Below the pieces are notes generated by a model. That model searched no databases, was not told the DNA's origin, and saw only the letters and a list, made by a program, of their open reading frames with translations. Source: Perkinsus chesapeaki (Eukaryota > Perkinsozoa > Perkinsida > Perkinsidae). Taken from it: DNA of 64,000 bases. This document shows positions 44,448 to 57,523 of the stretch, piece after piece. How positions within the stretch are numbered: the first letter of the stretch is position 1; each line of letters opens with the position of its first letter. The stretch is taken from NCBI GenBank assembly GCA_013115145.1, contig JAAPAO010000044.1, positions 22,264-86,263 on the forward strand, given 5' to 3'. A program made the translations under genes and the position numbers.

Positions 44448-45045
44448 TTAACCATCAGGGAACTCAAGAAACAAAGGTGAGGCTAGAATCTAAGAATCTA
44501 ATCTTAACTTAGTAAATTAACAGCAGTACTAGCGTCAAGCTGAGCTAAGGTTCCATTGTTGTGCAACTCACACAACAACATCCCCCTTCCTCCAGTCTGG
44601 AGGCTCCAGAGACTAGCAACACAGGGAATTAAAAACTAACATACATCAACAGCAATGTAGATCTCGTCATCGTCATATTGGATCAACATAGGAATCACAT
44701 ATCGCAAAATCAAGTTGTTCTTGGTGTTGAACCTTATCAGTCTTCTTATCAAACTCGTCAGTCGTCATGTCGTAAAATATTAGGATTACCAGTAACGCCA
44801 AAATCAGATGCAATTTGCTAAGCGACAGGAATAGGGATAGATGTAGCAGGGCTCTCCACCATGTTAACCATCAGGGAAGAATAGGAATAGATGCAGCCGG
44901 GTTGTCCTCCATGTTAGTCACCAGGGAACTCAAGAAACCAAAGTGAGGCTAGAATCTAAGAATCTAATCTTAACTTAGTACATTAACAGCAGTACTAGCG
45001 TCAAGCTGAGCTAAGGTTCCATTGTTGTGCAACTCACGCAACAAC
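44448..45045. repeat. Dispersed direct repeat, about 132 bp, two copies plus a fragment
   Basis: 44448-44579 and 44913-45045 are about 90% identical (shared GAATCTAAGAATCTAATC and TCAAGCTGAGCTAAGGTTCC). A short third piece with TTAACCATCAGGGA lies near 44863. Possibly remnants of a non-autonomous element; no terminal repeats were recognised. Confidence 0.85.
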
Positions 45046-45251
45046 AGTAACCGACGCCGAGATAAATCATGGCTGAATGACGCTACTACCAGGCACAAAA
45101 GATCACTAGAACATACTATTGTTAGAATGTCAAGCCTTGTCAAAACTGGGCTCAAATTGAGCCGCTCAATCGGTACCATGTGAACTGGTCACCGCCGTAC
45201 GAAAGTGACGAGGTAAAGGAAAATGTGATGGACAAGGGAAATATAGAAATA

Positions 45252-45314
45252 AAGACAGACTCAGATTCTGAGTCTGTCTTGACGCAAAGCTTCTGAGTCT
45301 CACAAGCTTTGCGT
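45252..45314. repeat. 14-bp odd palindrome and adjacent 11-bp stem-loop
   Basis: 45252-45280 is AAGACAGACTCAGA, a central T and its exact complement. 45282-45314 pairs ACGCAAAGCTT with AAGCTTTGCGT around an 11-nt loop. Confidence 0.95.
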
Positions 45315-45977
45315 AACAAGGAAATTTGTTATCAGGAAGGGGACAGTATTGAGGTGCGTCGCACATGGAAAAGACTAGTCTCATTTCGTGAATTCTACTG
45401 GCATTAGGTATCGTTAGCTTCTATGGATCTTCAACTGTAAATAAGTACACATCGTAATATCAGCTACTTAGTGGTCATTGCATGACATTGCTCACCATGT
45501 TTCATACCGGCTGCCATATGGTGTAATTGCAAAGTGCAAAGTGGGGCTCCACACAGTTTGTTTGGTCTGCGCGAATGTGTGTGGCATAATTTCTCGGTAC
45601 ATGTTCATGTGGGCATTCGTGAATATCTACAACTTATAGACTACAAGTTTATTTAGCTATATAGATCTCAATAAGTATCTACCTGCTCATTAGAATCATC
45701 CCGATATCCAATTTTGCAGCTGGCCATGAGCAACTCGTCGGGGACAAGGCGGTAAGTCGCGGCGCCGCTCGTCAGCCCATTAGTCATGTAACGTGACACG
45801 ATGCCGAGTAGGTACTTATAAATTGTACGGTGGGACTCTCAGTGAGGGTCTATCACCGTTAGAGCAACTGATCGTTATGTGTCGATCATGAAAGTATGTC
45901 TCTTTGTGGGTTAATAACATGAGAATTACTGATGATGCAATGTTTGTTCTGTCATCAAGAATCCCTTCTTTTGATAA

Positions 45978-46970
45978 ATGTGGCCCATATTCCATAAACT
46001 CTTCTTATTGATCATCCCAGCGATGCTTGACAGGTCCACCACGGAGAGCCTATCCTACACGGTCGGTGCTCCACCAGTGAATGACCCTCGTTACTGGCTG
46101 CAGAGACCCTATATGGAGGCAACTCATGTCCCGGCGGCTTGGAAGCGTTTACTATCAACCAGAGTGAAAAGACATAGAGTTACTGTAGGGATCGTGGACA
46201 GTGGGGTACAGCCGGATCACCCCGACCTGGTTGCTAACCTTGTCGAAGGCTACAATGTGGTTAAGAAAAATAGTGACACTGATGATACGACTGGACACGG
46301 TACGGCGATGGCTGGGATTATTGGTGCAACGATAAACAACTCTATTGGCATAGCTGGTGTCATGGACCTTGTCAACATTATGCCCATTTCAGTTGACTGG
46401 GGCTTCACAGAACGCCACGAGTATCTCGCCGCCGACTACGCCATCCGCAACAAGGAAGCAAAGGATTTTAAGATATTACTCATGGCTTTTTCAGGCGAAG
46501 AGGAGAGGCCTTTGTTTTTTAAAAAGCTTAAGGAGGCCAACAATGCCGGAATACTTATGATAGTCACCGCTGGAAATACAGGTAAGAACACTACCATCGA
46601 GAAAAGGTTCCCGTGTGCTCTCACTGAGCAGCTAAATGGCATGATATGTGTGGCTGCAACCGAACAGGTGGAGATGAGATTAGTCGCAGAGTCGAGTTTT
46701 GCCAATTATGTCGACATCGCGGCACCAGGTTTTAATATCTCTACCACGTACTTGGGTGGCCAATACGCAGCTGTTAATGGAACGAGTTCGGCGGCGGCTT
46801 TCATAGCTGGTGTTGCTGCGATGCTGTTTAGTCTTGCACCCGATCTATCTTCAAGTGATGCTAAGAAAATCCTCAAGCAAACTGCCAAGAAGGGCCTCAA
46901 GGTTGCTACTGGACAGGGACCTGCTCTTCCTTTCGGTCGCGTTGATGCTGACGCGGTGTTGCCAAGCTAA
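45978..46970 (+). CDS. Secreted subtilisin-like serine protease (S8), single exon
   Basis: 330 residues without introns. A hydrophobic N-terminus (FHKLFLLIIPAML) fits a signal peptide. The catalytic triad is visible: Asp in VGIVDSGVQPDHPDL, His in TGHGTAMAGIIG and Ser in NGTSSAAAFIAG. The oxyanion Asn is in VTAGNTG. The usual NGTSMAAP serine motif is altered to NGTSSAAA. The region between the signal and the Asp motif is only about 50 residues, so any propeptide is short. The protein probably acts outside the cell or in the secretory pathway. Subtilases are prominent secreted proteases in alveolate parasites. The lack of introns contrasts with most neighbours. Confidence 0.92.
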   Translation: MWPIFHKLFLLIIPAMLDRSTTESLSYTVGAPPVNDPRYWLQRPYMEATHVPAAWKRLLSTRVKRHRVTVGIVDSGVQPDHPDLVANLVEGYNVVKKNSDTDDTTGHGTAMAGIIGATINNSIGIAGVMDLVNIMPISVDWGFTERHEYLAADYAIRNKEAKDFKILLMAFSGEEERPLFFKKLKEANNAGILMIVTAGNTGKNTTIEKRFPCALTEQLNGMICVAATEQVEMRLVAESSFANYVDIAAPGFNISTTYLGGQYAAVNGTSSAAAFIAGVAAMLFSLAPDLSSSDAKKILKQTAKKGLKVATGQGPALPFGRVDADAVLPS

Positions 46971-47914
46971 TTCCATAACACGTATATGTGAATGCTGTAC
47001 ACGGTCAGTTCACAATGTGACAGTCTGTTGTGATGATTCATCACTGATGGGTTATTATCCAACAGTCATGAATCTGCCAAAGCTCCTATTAGGAGTCTCC
47101 TAGTCTGGTACTATTATTCTCAATACTCCTGCTCATTTTCTCTCTAACAGTCCGAGATTTAGTAACATCTGCACCCATCAGATAAATGTCTTTGAGGTAC
47201 TTTTTTCCTGTTTACGCTCTATACTTCTGAACCAGCGCTCATGTCGTTTGTTCGGGCCGAGCTATGGACACCCATGGTTAGGAAAAGTCATGGTTCTATC
47301 CGAAGGCCTCCAGCCTCTTCGGTCAACTTGAGTTGGTATCCATAGGTTGATTAGCCCACCTCAGAGAGTCTCCAGTAGAGACCGCAGCTGGAGTGCGTCA
47401 AAACATCAACCAACAGCAAAGCTTGTTGCGTTTTATATTCAACGTGATACACTTCATCGTAGGATAGGAAGTTAAGCGTGTGTAGTGCCAATATTAAGTA
47501 TGGTCGAGGTCGCCAAGTGTTGGAGGAGTCAGTCAATATACACTTTTAATTGACCTGGAATCTTCATAGTACACAGTTTCAGGGTTAAGCGAGACTGCCG
47601 CGAACGGAGCTTGGATAAACTTTATCCATAAGGGGCACTTTATTCGGTTAGGTGCGCCTCCTTTCGTGTGATATGCACTGCAGCTTACCGAAGCTAACTA
47701 CATAACGCTGGGTATATAACACCTCTGACCTTCACCATCACGAGTTTGACTTTAATTGAACCACTCTTTTATCAGCAACACTAAAGCGGATGTACTGAAG
47801 AAACATAAAATCACACATACAGACATTTATTCATTATTAACTGGCCTCTAGATTAACTGGCATAAACTGATTGAATAACAACAAGCAACATCGAAGCAAC
47901 TGCGAACAACATGT
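46971..47914. other. Spacer between convergent subtilase and S9 peptidase
   Basis: No supported gene. An odd palindrome lies at 47612-47628 (TGGATAAA, centre C). Confidence 0.5.
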
Positions 47915-50773
47915 TCAAACGTTCACCTTCTGCAGCCATTTCATCTGCCTCGCGTCAGCTTCTACTCTGGCTCTTCCTCTGAAGCCATGGCCTTCACCAG
48001 AAAAGATTACCAAACGTAGCTCATCCGATGGGGTAGAATTCCGTTGATTATCCAATACGTTAAATAACACCTTACTATTCGATACCGGGCAAACATCATC
48101 TTTCGAACCTAGGCACCGAGATTGCCAGTCCTTCCCTCCGCACAGGAGCTCACCATGCATAATAAGCAATGGAACGTTGATAAGCTGGAGAGCCTGTGGC
48201 CCGAGAATATCCGATGCTTCCATATCGGCTGGAACAGGCCAAGTTGTACTTTCAGATTTACCGGCCCAAAACTCGTCTTCGTAAGTGAAGTCGCCTGCGG
48301 AGTGGATAACATAAGATGAACTGATCATGAACGGGCTTCTTGTATTATCGGCTCTGGATGAGTTGCTAATAATTTAACGTGCAAGTAAGCGAAAAGGCTA
48401 CAATTTGAATAAACTTAAAATAGAAGGTATAAAGTAAGGCACCTTCAGTGTAGAGTCTACACCAAAGGTGCCCTACTTCCATTTAACCGTCGACACGGTG
48501 ATGATGTTCCAAGATTTCGGATAAATGGTCACCCAATATCGACATACCTGTCTCAGCACCGTTCCATCTTGTGGACACCCAAGGATATCTCGCCACGACA
48601 GATTCGAACATATCCGGATGAAGAATGGCGCATCTTAAGGCCAGATATCTGCAAGCATCACTTATACGTATGATTATATATAATATTAGGTTAATTATCA
48701 TATATAGCCATAGATTAGACGCCAACTAGGTTCTGCACGCGAATCCAATGGGGAAAGCGGCCCAAAGCTCAGTATCAAATTGATACTATCAATATCTTTC
48801 CAGTATTGTTGATTGTGAGTATATTAATAACTACATGGTGATGATACGTATATCAACAGATGGTAGTTATTAGATTATTAGTAGATAGATAAAGTGGTAT
48901 CAGTAGATCTAGACTGTTACACGATCATATTTTAAATTTATCATTGATCATATTATCATTTATAGATATAGTTCACATTTCATAATATACATATTCCCAA
49001 TATATAAGTAATTTATGTATATGTAGATTCAAAGCCAAGTATTTACAGGCATTTACATATCTTATGGAACAGACAGCTTAACTTTACCCGCCGTAGCTTC
49101 CACCGACGAGACTAACGCGTCCAGCAGGTGTTCCTCGGAGCTCTCTCTGAAGATACTGTATACCAGCAATAACTTCATCGACATCACGAATACCTGTGAT
49201 GAATAATATCGAAGTGAATAGTAGTTTCCTCCTCACCTTGCGTCCCTATTGTAGCTTTACTCCAGGCGTCACCGAACCCGAGTGTACCACTGAAAGCTGG
49301 GACGAGAACTCTGTAGCCTTCTTCCAGCAGGTCACGGTACCTATGAATGGCTGGTAATGAACCTCGTTGCAAAAGCAGTGAACCACCGATTCTACTATAA
49401 CGAGTTTGACGTTATTTCACGAGTGACTCGTGACGAGTCTATCAAATATCTTAGTCGGTAAGGCCTATTGATATCTCATCCATGTGCTCACTTGCCGTAT
49501 ACTCCAACCTTGTTGATTGGGGACACTTTAGAGCACGGCCCACCATGCAAGCTGACCACTAGTGGTCCTGGCCGGGCTTCCACGTCACCAGGAACCCTTC
49601 GATGATATAACATACCGCGACATCTGTGACCAGGTCCGACATCCCATTCCAGCTCGGTGGCGGACAGGGAGTCTGCGTCGCTATCGTACGGCTGCGGGAG
49701 CTTCCCAGTCACTTTGCCGCTCTTTGCGTCTGCAGTTACCAAAGCCAATGCTCTGATCAAACGAAAAGTCAGTAAGGCTAATAAATGTCTTACTCCTTGA
49801 TTGTATCACTTCCGTATACATAACATCCATTACTCGACTGATACACCATATTTGAGCTACAGCACGGAGCGTCCAATGCCACTATGGGAAGTTGCCCGCT
49901 GAACTCGGCATTAACACGTCGGACGTAACTGATATAGATTGAGCTTCGACCTTGCCAGAGCGCCTTACGTCTTTGCGTTAAAGCCCACTTGGACTGTCCA
50001 CCAAAGTGCACTTGGAAGACCGTCAACCCATCCGAAACCAATAACCAGCTCACCAACGCTCGACACAGAGACGGCCTGATTAGATCTACTCTCAATACGC
50101 CAGCTCCCACTCACCCTCGTTTTGTTCATATCATCTCGCGCAATACCGACATAAAGGTTGAGGTTCGTCGAGGCTGCAGGAGCTGATCTCGGTGGCGGTA
50201 CATAGTTGGCGGTATAAGCTACGTAGTTACCGCAGGGTGATGGCTCATACCGATCTGGAAAATGCAAAGGCTATGTTTTTGGACGCCGATGCTCCCCGTC
50301 ACCTAAGTTCCCTGCGCCATCCGTGATTGCTCTTGCCTTCACTTCAAGTGCTGGCCGATCCAGCTCGGCCATAGCAAGCTCTCCCAGGGAGGCTTCCGTT
50401 GGCAACTACGCGGCAAAGTGGTGTCGCTAGGGATAGAAAAGGACTTATACATCGGTTTTGTCGACCCTCCAAAGCGCCCAGCTTCCATCACGAGTGACTT
50501 TCACACCATTGGCCAGTCTCGGTAGGAGGCCATCATTCGCTATTATTTCAGCCCAACCAGTATGGGGGCTGTAACTGCAAAAATGCATTGCTGATTCTGT
50601 GACGAATTCGTCGTTATCAGCAACCTTCTCTCGCCTTCTAATATGAGTTTTGATAGAAAACACGTAGAGGGATAAACACCAATTACGTTGATTCTAGTAG
50701 CATGTTCCCTACTGCGCGAGAGTAATAGGAAATCCTTACCTGAGTAGGCTGCAGCCCGGCATTTTCTTTTCAT
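47915..50773 (-). CDS. Prolyl-oligopeptidase-family (S9) serine peptidase, multi-exon
   Basis: C-terminal exons on the minus strand are 47915-48108, 48154-48294, 48488-48648, 49088-49193, 49237-49340, 49492-49752 and from 49794 upward. Upstream exons include one ending at 50254, then 50303-50405 and 50451 upward. Phases agree across these joins. The alpha/beta-hydrolase core shows VVSLHGGPCSK (oxyanion region) and the nucleophile motif GGSYGG, split by the 439-nt intron 48649-49087. The acid residue is in MHGSKDDVCPV, also formed by splicing, and the histidine in GEGHGF. The N-terminal half has propeller-like strands (WALWRVDKTD, RYEPSPCGNYVAYTA). Enzymes of this type (DPP/acylaminoacyl-peptidase-like) cleave short peptides. 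The 5' end and one internal join near 49.98-50.02 kb are unresolved. Confidence 0.85.
48432..48478. repeat. Nested hairpin in an S9 peptidase intron
   Basis: The outer stem GGCACCTT/AAGGTGCC encloses the odd palindrome GTGTAGA-G-TCTACAC (48448-48462). It lies in the 193-nt intron 48295-48487. Confidence 0.9.
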
Positions 50774-53259
50774 GCATTCCCGGCTCGAACACCCTGAAAT
50801 GAAGCGCTATAACAGTGACACATGTGATGCCTCACGCTCCGCTCCAATCATCATCTTCATCATCTTCGACGCCCAGCCTGTCCGTAATAGCAATAGCTAC
50901 TGGACCCATACCTGTATCACGGTAACCTTAGATTCGGGAGTGTCCAGTATCAGCAATAGCAGTTGTAGAGTATATGGATTGATCGCCATCTTACTGTTGA
51001 GGATGAAACTTGACGAAATTCCGGTCAATTTTTACGGAGTGTATGTAAGAGTGAATAATTCAGTTAGAGAGATCGATAGAAGGAGACTAATAGTTACTTT
51101 AGCAATGAGGATTAATATGCCCCTATGAGGCACGGCACGTTGCCTATATATAAGATATGAAACTTTGTTACCTGAGTACTGTTATAAGTCAGGTTATGCA
51201 AACCACAGTTGATGGGCCGAGTAAAGCCTCACCTGAGAGGAATGTAGCATCTATGCTCTTTACAGAATCAGGCCATGATAGAAGTTGTGATACAGTTAGC
51301 AGAGGTGTTGAAGGCGGTGATAGAGGATCCGATAGAACGCCTGAAGGGGTATAGAGAATAGGCTAGAAAAACCTGGAATGGAGAAACCGGAGCGGGACGG
51401 AGGTAAAACTCAGAGTGAGATGAAACGGATACCGATCTAGTTTATGTTGGCAAACGATAAGACCTTCTTCTTGAAGATCTGTGTTTGATGCTTTGTTCCC
51501 CCACCGGTCGATCTCAACCGACTTTGAGGGGAAGTAAACGCACTTTGTTTGTTTCTTGTAGCAAATTTAATTAAGCTACTCAATTTAATTGGTTATTGAC
51601 TCTAAGTCACAAAAAAATGGTCCATGGTGATGCTTGCTTGCCGACCTCTCCATAAGCCTCCACCTCTCCACATCTTAAATGTCACAGCATGCGGCTCACT
51701 GCTTGGGAATGCACGCTCGATACCCGACAGGGAGAAGCCAAAATGGTTGGATAATATACGAGATCCGCCACCGTGTCTAAAAGACTAAGCCTGCGTAAAT
51801 CAATCAGCTCAGAGGGCTCGCCTTGGACGACCAGCGCCTCCTCGAGGCTTTGCCGAGTATGAGTTATTCAATCCGACGACTTTGAGTTCCACGTCTATTA
51901 GTTCAAGCGACGACCTGTTGGGAAATTTGTAATGGGACACTCTCAGAGATCCTACTTGCCGGAGCCGCCCGATAGCAAGGCCAATCTGTACTCGTTTCCC
52001 TCGGGCTCGCTGCCACTTTCATGTGACTTCACCGATGCAGCATCGCTCGACTTGAAGTACCGCAACAGTACTAGACATCGATCGTCTATCAGAGTAATGA
52101 ACGGAATGGATGTGCTGAGGGATGTAGATGGCTTCTGAAGTGGTGGGTGCTCCAAGGTGCTGAAGATAATGGTATTGCATCCAGTATAAGTATTATAATA
52201 TAAATTAAATATATTATAATACACACTAGTTCAGAAATAATCTCTGAGATTTGTGAAACAAGGAGTTCTTAATCAGAACCAACTCCAACGGGTCGCAACC
52301 CGGGCCGGGGTATGTGCAACTGCTATCATATCTCTCGACGACATTTTCAGTTCAATAGGGTATTTTGTTGGTGAAGTACCAAAATACCATTTTCATATTC
52401 ATGAAAATGCCAAATATGAATATACTGTAGCCTTCAATGACACTATGTCTTTGCAGCTAGAACGACTTACGTTTGAGGTGGACTAGTGACCACTTGGGGG
52501 CTATAGCGGCACGATCGGCGATAACCATCAATGACAACTACTACGGATTTGTTCAGTGATAGCGGAAACGCTGCGGGAACCGGTAAAGAAGCGTAACAAC
52601 CAATAGCAGTATAATAAGATACAGACTTGCCAACCTTGGAAATATCTTTCCAAGCTTACTTCAGCCTAATTGCATTAGTGTCTCAAACCTTAGCAGTTTG
52701 GGTATCGATAAATGGACTGTTTCGTCATTCAAAAATTATCAATTCGATTAACTCGACCCATTCGCCCATACTCCGGAAAAATAATAATTGACGAAGCTAT
52801 CATACATTGATGATGACCCATAATAGGTTCATGAGAATACCCCAACAGTCACTAGGACCGAGAACCCACTATGAGAGTACTCAGCGCAAACCGATTCAAG
52901 ATAGAGGAAAAAAAGCGAAATGATTCTGCTAAGAAATCCAAAACTAGCTCTTGCATTCCCAGACAAAAAGCAGGAGTATCAAACACGAACATATACAGCT
53001 TCGAATTCAAACAGATCTGGGGGCTGGCCGTACTGGCCAGGCGTCGGCCTCGGGCGGCAAGGATCCATGTACACTCTTGGGAGCTCGTTGGCGGCCTTCA
53101 ACCAATCATCTGCGCAAACACCGATAGGATATTGGATGAAACCCTCATGAAGATTCACGGTAAATCTCAACACAATTTCTGTCACGTCTACATGTGAGCC
53201 ACTTCAGACACCAACAAGACAAGACGTGACAAAGCAAATGAACTAACGAGAATCTATCC
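50774..53259. other. Spacer, no confident gene
   Basis: Short frames (for example 51932-52138, 52253-52486 and 52871-53197, all plus) have no family signature. Stem-loops occur at 52359-52409 and 52634-52653, and a 12-bp AT-rich inverted repeat near 52190-52222. Some of this may be unrecognised exons. Confidence 0.4.
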
Positions 53260-56200
53260 TCACCACACTGGCAAGACCGACGGTGACAGGCTGTGAACCT
53301 CGAAACCGTCAAGGCCAAAGTAATAGATAACGAATACAGGATATCGGGCCTGTAAGGTCACCTTTTCAAGATTGCACAAAAAGAGTCTCCGGAAAGCGAC
53401 CGACCGATCTAAGTGGTGCTGCTCACTTTTAGAGTCGTCTTGAGTTTGTTGTTGTTGTTCTGTTGTAACTTGAAGCTGCTTACCATCCGGTGCAGGACCG
53501 GTAATGCAGAGGGTGCTCTTGGTATCCTCATCGATACCAGATGGAGGAGCTCGGAAGGAACTTAGGGCACGATTAGGACTGATGGGAGAGTACTGTGGCT
53601 TATGTTAGTTATGACCAACACCACCGCCGGTGAAACTAAACTTCAATCGCACCGGTGATGCTAGTTGATTATGAAATGCCTCCTAGAAAACAGAGAAAGT
53701 AACAATGCATAATGGAGTCGAAGAGCTAGGCTAGAGGAGACAACTGCACATGATAGTAGTTGTGTGATACTGTGTGATCATCCGACTTGAATAGGTAACA
53801 GTGGACAAGCTATCAATATATTCACCTCAAGGATATTTTAGTGTTCAACCAGCACTAATAATAATACATATGAACAGTAATGTGCTTGTCTATAATAATA
53901 TACAACATTGTTGATATACGGTAAATATAGTTATGAATTTAATATTATAATATAAGCTTAGCTTAAATTATACAGAGTTGAGGTAAAGCCCACTCTAGAT
54001 ACGCTCATAAGGCTATGTGCCATCATTCCCCTACCTGTATATGCGGCCATTATCCCAATACCATCGTTGATTAATATTATCATTGTGACGGTCACAAGCA
54101 TAAGTGATGGCCTCAGCCCTACCAAAGGGCTTATTCCCCCTATCAAGGCACCTATTGAACCTCTTGTTGACAATTCTTGTAGCTGAGTAACCCTGACTTG
54201 ACATCCATTTTAGAACATAAACAGATTCCTACTTTCATCCAGAGCATGCCGCCGTCTCTAGGATTGCACGGTTTAAACCGGAGCTCAGCCTTGGCGTTTG
54301 CATCCTTCACAGACATATCCTTTCCAGTGCGAATCTAAGTGCAGCTTCGTTAACTCATAATGGTTTGTTTACCATGGCAAGACATAGCCGACTTCGCCTG
54401 TGTCTGAGTAGGTGCACTCTATCGAGCATCAACGCCTGGTTCTCGAATACAGACCAAAACCGCTCCATAAAACCATCATCGAATGATTTGCATTGTAAAC
54501 TGTGCCGAACCTAATCACACGGTAAGCGATGAGCTGACGATAATCCTAAGTAATGGAGTGGATAACGGAAATATCGCACTTCCACAATTTACGTTTTTTT
54601 ATTTCCGCTGAGGTAGGAGTCATATCGTATGACCAATCGACCTATCGGTCCCAGGACTGGGTGAGCCACCCAGGCAAGGTGTCCTGGCAACTCCTGTCAA
54701 GCACAGTATGCCAGTGTACTACTGCTATACATTGCTTAATAGGTTCGTACAGTTTGAGTCTGATCTAGCTAGTGTGTTGATAGTGTCCCAATAGGTACGT
54801 ACGATATACTGTATGTATATCCCTCAGACGGAGTCGCCAGATAAACGACACTTCTCGCAAATTTCTCAACTTCCTCGAGGGCATTCAGGTCCAATGGAAG
54901 TTTATACTGTCCGTGATCGACTACGGCTGATCGACGGGAGTGAAATTCCTCAGAGTAGAGGACATTCGACACAATTCTGGCGCACAGCTGAACCACGCTT
55001 CTTCGCACGAACCAAGCTAGTAGCTAGCTGTGATATGCGTAGAATCATGATAGCAATAATCTGTTTTGTTTGATGTTTACCAGACTATGGCTCATTTTTT
55101 GCCCATCCCCAGCCCAATCCCTAGATGTGGAGGTAAGACTTAAGTGTGCCCTCAACGGTATTGAAAGAAATCAAGTAACTTGACGGATATCGGTATCCCT
55201 TCCATGATATCGTTGTTGAACATGCTTAGTTCTAATAGATGACCGCTGACTGGAATATGGTATGTCACAGTTTGTGTTCCTAGGTCAAATACTCGAGCAT
55301 ACAGTAGTGATTGCTATATTGTTAATTTGCTGTGTAGAACAGTTGCTGTGTTACAGGTTTATTCAATCCGATTTGGTTGACCACACCCTGTGACACACCG
55401 TTAGGCGCGGCGGTTTACCCGCTGCTCCTTTTGCTACGACCAGTCAGCTACATCTATCCATCCCATCCTCTTCGTCATTGGGAATTTCACAACAGGAGAT
55501 TCGTCAACATGAATCTACATGCTAAGTTGTCGCCAATTCTCGAGGCTGTTCTCAACCCGGATTATCCTCTCTCCAATCCATGAAACAATGGTATTGGATC
55601 ACCGCTGTAAGTTTCACTCTCAAACGTCCTCCACGATTCCAACGGTTACATGAGAAAGCCAAAACTGATTGCTCATCGCTAAGTGGTATACTAAGTATAC
55701 CACTAAGTATACCCCAGCAAGTATACTATACTTGCTGGGGATTCTTACCGCCAGTCTGTCACCAATATGGGGACCCATTTGATGCTTAGTAATTTCTGAT
55801 TTAGCTGACGGATGATTATCTAGGAACCAATCCAGCTTGTTGTCGAGGTAAAGGAAAGCTGCTCGAGCGTGGTTACGCTGAACCTGATGAAAATGAAGTC
55901 AACAAGCAAACCAACAGTACTGAATACACTTACTTGTCCACTTCTGACTTTATTCTTGGGCGCTGGCCTCTGGAAAATATGTCCAATTCTAGCATTACGA
56001 TCAACAAGTATCTTCCCACCACACATCCATACACGTAATGATTGTTCTATATTCTCTCCACCCCAATCCAACATACCTAATCAATATTACTGTTGAATAA
56101 ATATTATAATTAAATAAATATTATTATCAAATAATTATTATTATTATTCTCACCTTGGTCATATCCTCCCGATTCTGTCCACCATCTTTTAGTCATAAGT

Positions 56201-57523
56201 TGTATACCACCAACTGCTATTGGAACTTCATCATTATTATCTTCAAACCAATAAAACTCAAAGTTCCATTCGAACATCATTTTAGCTCCACCGTCAAGAG
56301 ACATGTGCTCCCAAGAAGTTCCTATATAAACGAGAACCAATAAAGCAAGACTTCAGTTTTACCGTTAACGTTGGTGACGATCGGAGTAACAATGGTTTTA
56401 TAACCATTATTAGCAATCATATTTATCATTGATTGCATATAACCAGGTACAACTCTACAATGTCCATCCATAAATAATATATATGTTCCACGTGCTGAAT
56501 CAGCTCCTATTATTTTAGCTCTTATTAAGCCTTCACGTTGTGGTAATCTTAATATTCTTATTTTACTTTTTTCTTCATTTGTTAATGTTTCTAATACTCC
56601 ACCTTTATCAAATGATTTAACTACTATTGGTTCCAATGGTTCCTCTGAATTATCATCTACAACTAATATTTCAGCTAATAGTTCTGGTTCGGTATAAAGG
56701 AATGTATAATAAATAGTCTTTACTAGATAATCAGCCTCGAACCGTGCTGGTATTACCACAGTCGAACCTGACCAAAATCTCCACAGTGCAAAATTACCAA
56801 AGATTCTCCGAAATAAAACACACCTGGTAGTAAGTTTTGTATTTCCTGTCTCCCGGTCATCGAATCGACCAGAACCACTCCAGACGCACTTGACTGTGGT
56901 GCTCCGAATGGCTTTAAAATAACAAACAATACCAAAGGGATAAACAACGGTGCCTGAGGGATAGCCGGTAGTACGATCGAACAACAGCCTAGGCCTGATC
57001 GAGAAAAATACCAAGTCTAGGATAGGTTGGATTAAACAGGTAAATCTCAGAACGATAATGAGGCCATTTGCTGTTGATAAGACAGAAAACGATCTTTACT
57101 CGAAATAACGGCGCAGGAGCGTTCATGGTCGCAGTATCACCGAGCATAAAATATCATATTGATTAAAAAAATAGATTTTCCCCGACAGCCGAATGATTCG
57201 AACAACTTACAAAATAATGCGCTGCTTTACTTTCCCTCATTTGTTTGATACCAAGGTTAATTGGACTGGTTAACATATGTAATATTGAGCAAAGACATAT
57301 CATCATCACTCGACCTAAAGATACCCCCTATCGCACTGTAAAGATTTCTCCTACCAATCGGACGATTGCCGGGCCCAAGGCCTCCAGCCACAAGCATCAC
57401 TAACGTGGCCTGGGCGAGCAGTAGCAACTCATTTCGTATTCGATACATGAACCCGACTAACCCACGAAAACACCCCTTAGCAGGCTCACTATGAACAACT
57501 GAGGAATCTGGCAGGTCCGACAT
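53260..57523 (-). CDS. Polypeptide GalNAc-transferase-like protein, paralogue A (multi-exon)
   Basis: ATG at 57521-57523 (MSDLPDSSVV), then a signal anchor (NELLLLAQATLVMLVAGG) typical of type II Golgi enzymes. The catalytic exon 56363-56767 encodes STVVIPARFEADYLVKT, VVDDNSEEPLEP and the metal-binding FMDGHCRV (Asp-x-His). Exon 56154-56321 encodes MMFEWNFEFYWFEDN. Exon 55934-56076 carries the WGGENIE motif and RVWMCGGKILVD. Then come VQRNHARAAFLYLD, CKSFDDGFMERFW, a ricin-type lectin region (AELRFKPCNP, QRWYW) and a Gln-rich tail. These are family GT27 features: transfer of GalNAc to Ser/Thr in the Golgi. The 3' exons and the end at 53260 are less certain. The catalytic exons are AT-rich and nearly identical to paralogue B. 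Confidence 0.87.
55682..55740. repeat. Two odd palindromes in an intron of paralogue A
   Basis: 55682-55704 is AGTGGTATACT, centre A and its complement (11 bp). 55712-55740 is CCCCAGCAAGTATA, centre C and its complement (14 bp). The second lies a few bases from the predicted GTAAGAAT donor on the minus strand. Confidence 0.95.

Larger units (their letters stand above)
43410..45977. other. Spacer with repeats and hairpins
   Basis: No supported gene. It holds odd palindromes at 43849-43865, 44203-44219, 44589-44603 and 45252-45280, a stem at 45282-45314, and a direct repeat (44448-44579 and 44913-45045). Confidence 0.5.

Noticed and set aside
44640-44770. Short minus-strand exon ending in DDDEIYIAVDVC
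   Set aside because: Only about 43 codons, with no start, splice partner or family; left unannotated.
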